DNA of 56,067 bases from Geminicoccaceae bacterium. GTDB lineage: Bacteria > Pseudomonadota > Alphaproteobacteria > Geminicoccales > Geminicoccaceae. The stretch lies in the NCBI GenBank assembly GCA_028285265.1, contig JANQPX010000072.1:1-56067 (forward strand). The letters run 5' to 3'. The stretch's first letter is position 1. The number at the start of each line of letters is the position of its first letter. Position numbers and translations under genes: made by a program. Shown here piece after piece: positions 51,247 to 56,067 of this stretch. The notes beneath the pieces were generated by a model, which saw nothing but the letters and a program-made list of their open reading frames with translations, was not told the origin of the DNA and did no database searches.

Positions 51247-52614
51247 ATGAAGCTCTTCAATTCACTTTCCGGCAAAAAGGAAACATTTGTACCGAACGAT
51301 CCCAGCCGGGTGACGATGTATGTGTGCGGGCCGACAGTCTACAATTATGCCCACATCGGTAATGCACGTGCTGCCGTCGTGTTCGATGTCGTTTTTCGCG
51401 TGCTGCGTCACGAGTTCGACCATGTTGTCTATGCGCGCAACATTACGGATATCGATGACAAAATCATCAAAGCAGCCCTTGAGACCGGTGATCCGATTGA
51501 TCAGATCACGCAACGCTTTACGCGTGCCTATAACGAGGACATGGCGGCATTGAACGTGTTGCCGCCATCCGTCGAGCCAAAGGCCACCGAGCATGTTGAC
51601 GGCATGCTTTCCATGATCGCCGATCTCATTGAAAAGGGTGCGGCCTACGAGGCGGAAGGGCACGTTCTTTTTCATGTCCCGGCATGCGAGAGTTATGGGG
51701 CGATCTCCAAACGCTCACGTGAAGACATGATCGATGGCGCCCGGGTCGAAGTTGCCCCCTACAAACGCGATCCCGCTGACTTCGTGCTTTGGAAGCCTTC
51801 CACGGCGGACCAACCGGGCTGGGACAGTGCCTATGGCCGTGGACGGCCCGGATGGCACACGGAGTGCGCCGTTATGATCAAGGAGCACCTCGGCGAAACG
51901 ATTGACATTCATGGCGGCGGCCAGGATCTAAAGTTCCCACATCACGAAAATGAGCGTGCGCAGGCTGTATGTGCCCATGAAGGTGCGCCACTCGCGCGCT
52001 TTTGGATGCATAACGGCTTTCTTGATGTCGACAAGGAGAAGATGTCGAAGTCTCTCGGCAATGTTCTGCTACCCCACGACCTGGTCGAGAGTATGCCAGG
52101 CGAGGCGATTCGCTATGCGCTGCTATCGGCCCATTACCGGAAGCCACTAAACTGGACAGCATCCGGACTCGATCGTGCCAAGCAGGCGCTTGACCGCCTC
52201 TACCGGACGCTCTCGACCCTGCCAGGACCACACAAGGCCTCAGGGCCTCCTGAGAGCATTCGCAAAGCTCTCCTGGATGACATCAATACGCCAAAAGCCC
52301 AGGCTGGCCTTTTCGATCTTGCGAGGCAGGCCAATAGCTCCGACAACGATCAAGAGAAGGCTAGAATCAAGCAACAGATGCTTGCTGCCGGCGAGCTCCT
52401 CGGTTTCTTTCAACAGGAACCGGAAAGCTGGCTGCAGTCCGCCGGACAGGCTCCGGATATTGATCCAGACGAAATAGAGCGCCTCCTGGAGTTGCGACAA
52501 AGGGCGCGAGCAGCGAGAGAGTTTGAGCAAGCCGATCAAATCAGAGACCAACTCGAGGCTGAGGGCATCATCCTCGAAGATGGTCCGGACGGCACCCGAT
52601 GGCGCCTCGGCTAG
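51247..52614 (+). CDS. cysS: cysteinyl-tRNA synthetase
   Basis: A 455-residue class I aminoacyl-tRNA synthetase. HIGN is at 36-39, a zinc-ligand Cys27 is in YVCGPTVYN, the zinc-site segment GWHTECAVMI with HGGGQDLKFPHHENE follows, and KMSKS is in DKEKMSKSLGN. ATG 51247 is where the conserved sequence begins; the longer frame from 50995 overlaps the divergent hydrolase gene and is not credible. The Shine-Dalgarno is weak. The last 16 bases overlap the P-loop gene, so both are coupled. Confidence 0.96.
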   Translation: MKLFNSLSGKKETFVPNDPSRVTMYVCGPTVYNYAHIGNARAAVVFDVVFRVLRHEFDHVVYARNITDIDDKIIKAALETGDPIDQITQRFTRAYNEDMAALNVLPPSVEPKATEHVDGMLSMIADLIEKGAAYEAEGHVLFHVPACESYGAISKRSREDMIDGARVEVAPYKRDPADFVLWKPSTADQPGWDSAYGRGRPGWHTECAVMIKEHLGETIDIHGGGQDLKFPHHENERAQAVCAHEGAPLARFWMHNGFLDVDKEKMSKSLGNVLLPHDLVESMPGEAIRYALLSAHYRKPLNWTASGLDRAKQALDRLYRTLSTLPGPHKASGPPESIRKALLDDINTPKAQAGLFDLARQANSSDNDQEKARIKQQMLAAGELLGFFQQEPESWLQSAGQAPDIDPDEIERLLELRQRARAAREFEQADQIRDQLEAEGIILEDGPDGTRWRLG

Positions 52615-53144
52615 AACCTGAAAACCATCGACGCATCGTCGTCATCGGCAATGCAGGCGGCGGTAAGTCGACGCTTGCACGGCAGATCGCCGCGTCAATC
52701 GGCACATCCTATGTCGAAATCGATAGATTGCTCTGGCAGCAGAACTGGGAAGCGACAGACCCGCAAAGCTATGACAGCGCCCATCAACGTGCGATTTCGG
52801 GCGACAGTTGGGTCATTGACGGCTTGGGACGTCGCGAGTCGATTGCACCGAGACTGTCCCGTTCAACGGAAATCATCGTCATCGACCTGCCCATCTGGGT
52901 TCACTTTTGGCTCGCAGCCGAGCGACAGATTGCCTGGAGCAAGGGACCGATCGACAACCCACCAGGCGGTGTCACAGCAGCGCCACCGACAAGGCTCTTG
53001 TTTCAAACGATTTGGGACGTCGATCAGCATTGGATGCCTGATCTCCGTCGACTCGTGAATGAAGCTGAGACGGCTGGGAAACCAATCACGAGAATCGCCA
53101 CGCTCGAGGAACTCGGGCTGATGACGCGTCAATATAGCATGTAG
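52599..53144 (+). CDS. P-loop adenylate kinase-like (FlaR-type) protein
   Basis: A 181-residue P-loop NTPase. Walker A is GNAGGGKSTLA (17-27), followed by YVEIDRLLWQQNWE and SWVIDGLGRRES, a pattern seen in the topology-modulation/FlaR adenylate-kinase-like family. It may phosphorylate a small molecule; the function is not established in this group. The start lies inside the end of cysS, 16 bases overlapping, so expression follows cysS. It is convergent with the SCP2 gene over 9 bases. Confidence 0.8.
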   Translation: MAPRLEPENHRRIVVIGNAGGGKSTLARQIAASIGTSYVEIDRLLWQQNWEATDPQSYDSAHQRAISGDSWVIDGLGRRESIAPRLSRSTEIIVIDLPIWVHFWLAAERQIAWSKGPIDNPPGGVTAAPPTRLLFQTIWDVDQHWMPDLRRLVNEAETAGKPITRIATLEELGLMTRQYSM

Positions 53145-53153
53145 TGGCTCAGG

Positions 53154-53456
53154 CTAGCTTTCCAGCAAACTGACCAGTTTCATGGCAACTCCCAATGACC
53201 CATCGACTTTGATTTGCCCAAGGGTATAGGCAAGCGTGGGGCTAAGACTTCCATCCATCAGTTGTTCAAGCCGATCCGCATTCAAAGAGATTGTGCAATC
53301 GGCATCAGCATCGACGTTATCGACGGTAACTGGATTGACGGTCCCATCAATGAGAATAGCCCCTTCTTCTTCAATATCGAATTTGACCTTGTACCCAAGC
53401 GTTGCGAGTTGAGGGGCTTGGCCTTTAACCTGCTCGGTCAGACTTTCGAGGCTCAT
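53154..53456 (-). CDS. SCP2 sterol-carrier-domain protein
   Basis: A 100-residue single-domain SCP2 protein: GYKVKFDIEEEGAILIDGT and ADCTISLNADRLEQLMDGSL, then TLGQIKVDGSLGVAMKL, the lipid-binding tunnel signature. These bind acyl chains or acyl-CoA in the cytoplasm. It follows fadD by 41 bases on the same strand, suggesting it holds the acyl-CoA product or feeds the ligase. Confidence 0.9.
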   Translation of the reverse strand: MSLESLTEQVKGQAPQLATLGYKVKFDIEEEGAILIDGTVNPVTVDNVDADADCTISLNADRLEQLMDGSLSPTLAYTLGQIKVDGSLGVAMKLVSLLES

Positions 53457-53497
53457 AAGATCTCCGGTGGTTATGATATGGCGCCGTCAATCCACGC

Positions 53498-55348
53498 TCA
53501 CGACGCGGGGTCGGCAACAGCAGACTCTTCGTTCAATCGCCTCATTTCTTCAACAATTAAGGCGTGTCGCGATGGCTTACCGATCAAGGTTCGGGGCAAT
53601 TCATCACGAAACTCAATCTGACGCGGTTGCTCAAACGGCGCCAATTTGTCGCGCAAGAAACCCCGAAGCTGTGTCGAGGTTAGCGATTTGCCCTCTTTCA
53701 ACTTGACATAGGCCTTGACGATCTCGCCACGGTGCTGGTCGGGAATGCCGCAGACGGTGACTTCCTCGACGGCTGCGTGCAATTCGACGGCTTCCTCGAC
53801 CATGCGCGGATAAACATTAAAGCCGCCTGAAAGGATGAGATCCTTGATCCGGTCGATCAAATAGACATAACCGTCTGTATCAATGAAGCCGACATCACCA
53901 GTGTGCAGACGTCCTCCATGAAGCGCTTCAGCCGTCTCACCATTGCGTTGGGCGTAACCACGCATCACCTGGGGACCCGTGATACAGATCTCGCCACGCT
54001 GACCGATAGGCAAGCGACGATCTGGATCGTCAAGGGACGTGATCTCAATCAAGGTACCGGGTAAAGGCAAGCCAACCGATCCTGGCCTTGGGCTGTCGAA
54101 CGGATTGATCGTGCATACGGGTCCCGCTTCTGTGAGACCATATCCTTCGACGAGGCTGCATCCGGTCAAACGTTCGAACGTCTCTTGAACCTGTGCCGGC
54201 AATGGCGCGCCGCCGGATATGCAGAATTTGAGGCTGGAGAGGTCGTAATCGCTGAGCAGTTTTGAGCCATTGATTGCGGAATACATCGTTGGAACGCCCA
54301 GCATGACGGTGGGCTTTTGCTGGTCAATAACCTTTAACAGTTGATCCAACCGAAATCGTGGCAACAGAATGATCTCGAAACCGCTGGCAAGGCTTGAGTT
54401 CATCACAGCAGTCATGCCGAACACATGGAATAACGGCAGAACGCCGACGACACGCTCTTCGCCCGGCTTGGCTCCGGTTGCCCAGATTCGAACCTGTTCC
54501 GTGTTCGCTGACAGCGATGCGTGGCTTAGTTCCGCCCCTTTAGGCAGACCGGTCGTACCGCCGGTATATTGCTGAACCGCAATGTCCCGAACAGGATCGA
54601 TTGCGACCGGATCGAACTTACCGTCATTTGCCGCAAGCTTCTTAAAGGTGATGTGGTGTTCGTCATGGGCGACGTCAGCGATCTCCTTTCGTCGAAGGAG
54701 CGCGAAAAGCGTCCGTTCTCGCCAAGGAAGGAGCCCCCCCATGGACCCGACAACGATGGTTTCGAGACAAGTGTCTTTTAGCCTCGCAGCCACCTTTGGA
54801 TACATGGTGCGAATGTTGAGGGTCACCATAATGGTGGTGCCGGAGTCATCGATCTGCCGGGCAATTTCGCGTTCCGCATAGAGCGGATTAAAGTTAACAA
54901 CCGTACCGCCAGCTTTGAGCACCGCGAAAAAAGCGATCACATAGTAAGGACAGTTCGGTAGGAAAAGGCCAACGCGCACGCCCTTTTCAACGCCAAGAGC
55001 TTGAAAGCCTTTTGCGGCTCGGTCCACCATGCGGCCGATTTCTTTATACGTCGATTTTCGTCCCAAGAAATCCAAACAAGGACGTTCGCCATATTGCTCG
55101 ACGGCGAGATCGAGCAATGCAAACAGCGGCCTCTCCGGAAGATCGTGATCCCAGCCCAAGCCTTCGGGATAATTGGCTTCCCACGGATAGGGCCTCGTGA
55201 GGACAACATCGGTTGGCAGCGATGTCGCAGGCTCTTCCGAACCACGAAGGCGACGCATCAGGCGATCGAGCCTAGCCAAGGTCTGCGCGATAACACCGCG
55301 CGATGCTGGCATGTCCTCCGCGCTGTCACGGTTAACGGTATCGTTCAA
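53498..55348 (-). CDS. fadD: long-chain fatty-acid-CoA ligase
   Basis: A 616-residue acyl-CoA synthetase of the FadD type. P-loop YTGGTTGLPKGAEL, EGYGLTEAGP, GEICITGPQVMRGY and LHTGDVGFID with the ribose-binding Asp, then IDRIKDLILSGGFNVYP and the late Lys in LIGKPSR. It activates long-chain fatty acids at the inner face of the membrane. Start TTG 55348 has AGG 8 bases upstream; the ATG at 55312 sits too close to its own GGAGG. It precedes the SCP2 gene in one operon and is divergent from clpX. Its N-terminal ~45 residues are extra polar sequence compared with E. coli FadD. Confidence 0.9.
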   Translation of the reverse strand: MNDTVNRDSAEDMPASRGVIAQTLARLDRLMRRLRGSEEPATSLPTDVVLTRPYPWEANYPEGLGWDHDLPERPLFALLDLAVEQYGERPCLDFLGRKSTYKEIGRMVDRAAKGFQALGVEKGVRVGLFLPNCPYYVIAFFAVLKAGGTVVNFNPLYAEREIARQIDDSGTTIMVTLNIRTMYPKVAARLKDTCLETIVVGSMGGLLPWRERTLFALLRRKEIADVAHDEHHITFKKLAANDGKFDPVAIDPVRDIAVQQYTGGTTGLPKGAELSHASLSANTEQVRIWATGAKPGEERVVGVLPLFHVFGMTAVMNSSLASGFEIILLPRFRLDQLLKVIDQQKPTVMLGVPTMYSAINGSKLLSDYDLSSLKFCISGGAPLPAQVQETFERLTGCSLVEGYGLTEAGPVCTINPFDSPRPGSVGLPLPGTLIEITSLDDPDRRLPIGQRGEICITGPQVMRGYAQRNGETAEALHGGRLHTGDVGFIDTDGYVYLIDRIKDLILSGGFNVYPRMVEEAVELHAAVEEVTVCGIPDQHRGEIVKAYVKLKEGKSLTSTQLRGFLRDKLAPFEQPRQIEFRDELPRTLIGKPSRHALIVEEMRRLNEESAVADPAS

Positions 55349-55770
55349 TTCGCCAACCTATCTTGTTGTTCAACCATCCAGCCCGCTCATAGCTATCGCT
55401 CCGCGAGAAATTCAACAAGTAGATGATCATACCATAGACTAACGTCAAAAAACCTAAGAGATTCGATCAAAACCGCTCTTGGACGCCTCCCCTTGGTTGC
55501 CGATCGTTCGCTGGCCATCTTTAACCTTGTTTGCGAACGCTAGATGGACCCGCTCCATCGAAAAACAAAGCTTGTCTCGAGCATTCGTGTTATCGATGCG
55601 ACCAAAGGCGCGGCTTTTCGTCCTGCCGGCGCTCGCCAAAAAAGCGTGGCTGAATGTCCGAAGCTGGTCGGCTGCTCTTGACCCAAAGACACTCGGCGTG
55701 GTTGGTTTAAATCTAGCCCGAGTCGGGATTACGGCGAAATAAATCGCCAGATGGATTATGGGAGCTCATG
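55349..55770. other. divergent intergenic region fadD/clpX
   Basis: About 420 bases. clpP, often just upstream of clpX, is not here. Frames of 61-87 codons are open on both strands (for example 55479-55742 plus) but show neither ribosome sites nor family resemblance. The region must carry both promoters. I see no RNA gene. Confidence 0.4.
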
Positions 55771-56067
55771 ATGGAGTCGAGCGACGGCGGCGGGAAATCG
55801 ACCCTCTACTGCTCGTTCTGCGGCAAGAGCCAGCATGAGGTTCGGAAACTGATCGCGGGACCCAACGTGTTCATTTGTAATGAATGCGTCGAGCTTTGCG
55901 CAGATATCATCAAAGAAGAAGATAGAAAGAGCCGACGCGCTTCCGGCCCTACGATCATGACGCCTTTGGAAATCAAGGGTGTTTTGGACGATTACGTGAT
56001 TGGTCAGGAGCGTGCGAAGCGTGTTTTATCGGTAGCGGTTCACAATCACTACAAGCGTTTGGCGCAT
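55771..56067 (+). CDS. clpX: ATP-dependent Clp protease ATP-binding subunit ClpX, N-terminal part
   Basis: The first 99 codons are visible; the gene runs off the window edge. The C4 zinc finger is complete (Cys14, Cys17, Cys36, Cys39 in CSFCGKSQHEV and FICNECVELC), and PLEIKGVLDDYVIGQERAK followed by LSVAVHNHYKRL is the start of the AAA+ module. ClpX unfolds proteins for ClpP. GGAG lies 6 bases before ATG 55771; an ATG at 55768 is only three bases away. Confidence 0.96.
   Translation, partial: MESSDGGGKSTLYCSFCGKSQHEVRKLIAGPNVFICNECVELCADIIKEEDRKSRRASGPTIMTPLEIKGVLDDYVIGQERAKRVLSVAVHNHYKRLAH

Noticed and set aside
55479..55742. 87-codon plus-strand frame before clpX, considered as a clpP remnant
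   Set aside because: No ClpP motif (no catalytic Ser or His segments) and no Shine-Dalgarno.
1..56067. CRISPR arrays, insertion sequences, prophage or integrative elements
   Set aside because: No regularly spaced repeats, transposase or integrase motifs, or flanking direct repeats were seen on either strand.

Overview
The window reads as a chromosomal stretch of a Gram-negative alphaproteobacterium of moderate GC content (I estimate mid-50s percent by eye). The evidence is the clpX start at the right edge, a gamma-type carbonic anhydrase, a mitochondrial-type cytochrome c, a transhydrogenase of the cysteine-less type, CtrA-like motifs, and frequent TTG/GTG starts behind clear Shine-Dalgarno sequences. 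A Rhodospirillales-like heterotroph is a reasonable guess, but the rank is inference. I see no rRNA, tRNA, CRISPR array, prophage or insertion sequence. Gene density is high and most genes look like ordinary metabolic genes.

Left part (1-33.5 kb): short operons on alternating strands. 1-5.3 kb holds an acyl-CoA ligase/alpha-beta hydrolase/EamA exporter operon, a paaG-paaI pair of phenylacetate catabolism and a membrane-anchored retropepsin-like protease. 5.5-13.1 kb has a periplasmic rhodanese, an MFS exporter, a UlaG-like metallohydrolase next to a frameshifted small membrane gene, an LTA-synthase-like membrane transferase coupled to an FkbM methyltransferase, a gamma-carbonic anhydrase and an M48 lipoprotein protease. 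13.4-18.4 kb has a GH42 beta-galactosidase, an orphan MazF/PemK-like protein and an RpiR regulator divergent from a PLP decarboxylase. 18.6-26.4 kb has two small membrane proteins, half of an XdhC, an orphan ParA, ferrochelatase, an M20 peptidase, an MFS carrier and a broken nuclease/phosphatase gene. 26.5-33.5 kb has a GH16 lipoprotein-like glucanase, a histidine kinase overlapping a BLUF blue-light sensor, a second EamA exporter, a translationally coupled YedE-moeA pair and a cytochrome c.

Central cluster (34.7-48.1 kb): twelve genes all on the plus strand, many overlapping by 4 bases. It has a polyprenyl-phosphate sugar synthase (GT2), an ArnT-like GT39 transferase, a flippase-like UPF0104 protein, galU, ugd and a phosphohexomutase, which together could make UDP-glucose, UDP-glucuronate and a lipid-linked sugar for surface transfer. 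Embedded are a VWA/J-domain protein pair and a lipoprotein - histidine phosphatase - glycerol-1-phosphate dehydrogenase trio. This is the best candidate for an undescribed system: envelope glycan or glycolipid modification with uronic acid and perhaps glycerol-1-phosphate.

Right part (48.3-56 kb): a small secreted-like protein, soluble transhydrogenase, an esterase-like lipoprotein, cysS with an overlapping P-loop kinase-like gene, a fadD-SCP2 operon and the start of clpX. The second notable system is the BLUF/kinase pair: the kinase has no sensor domain of its own and is coupled to a BLUF protein whose photocycle residues all keep canonical spacing.
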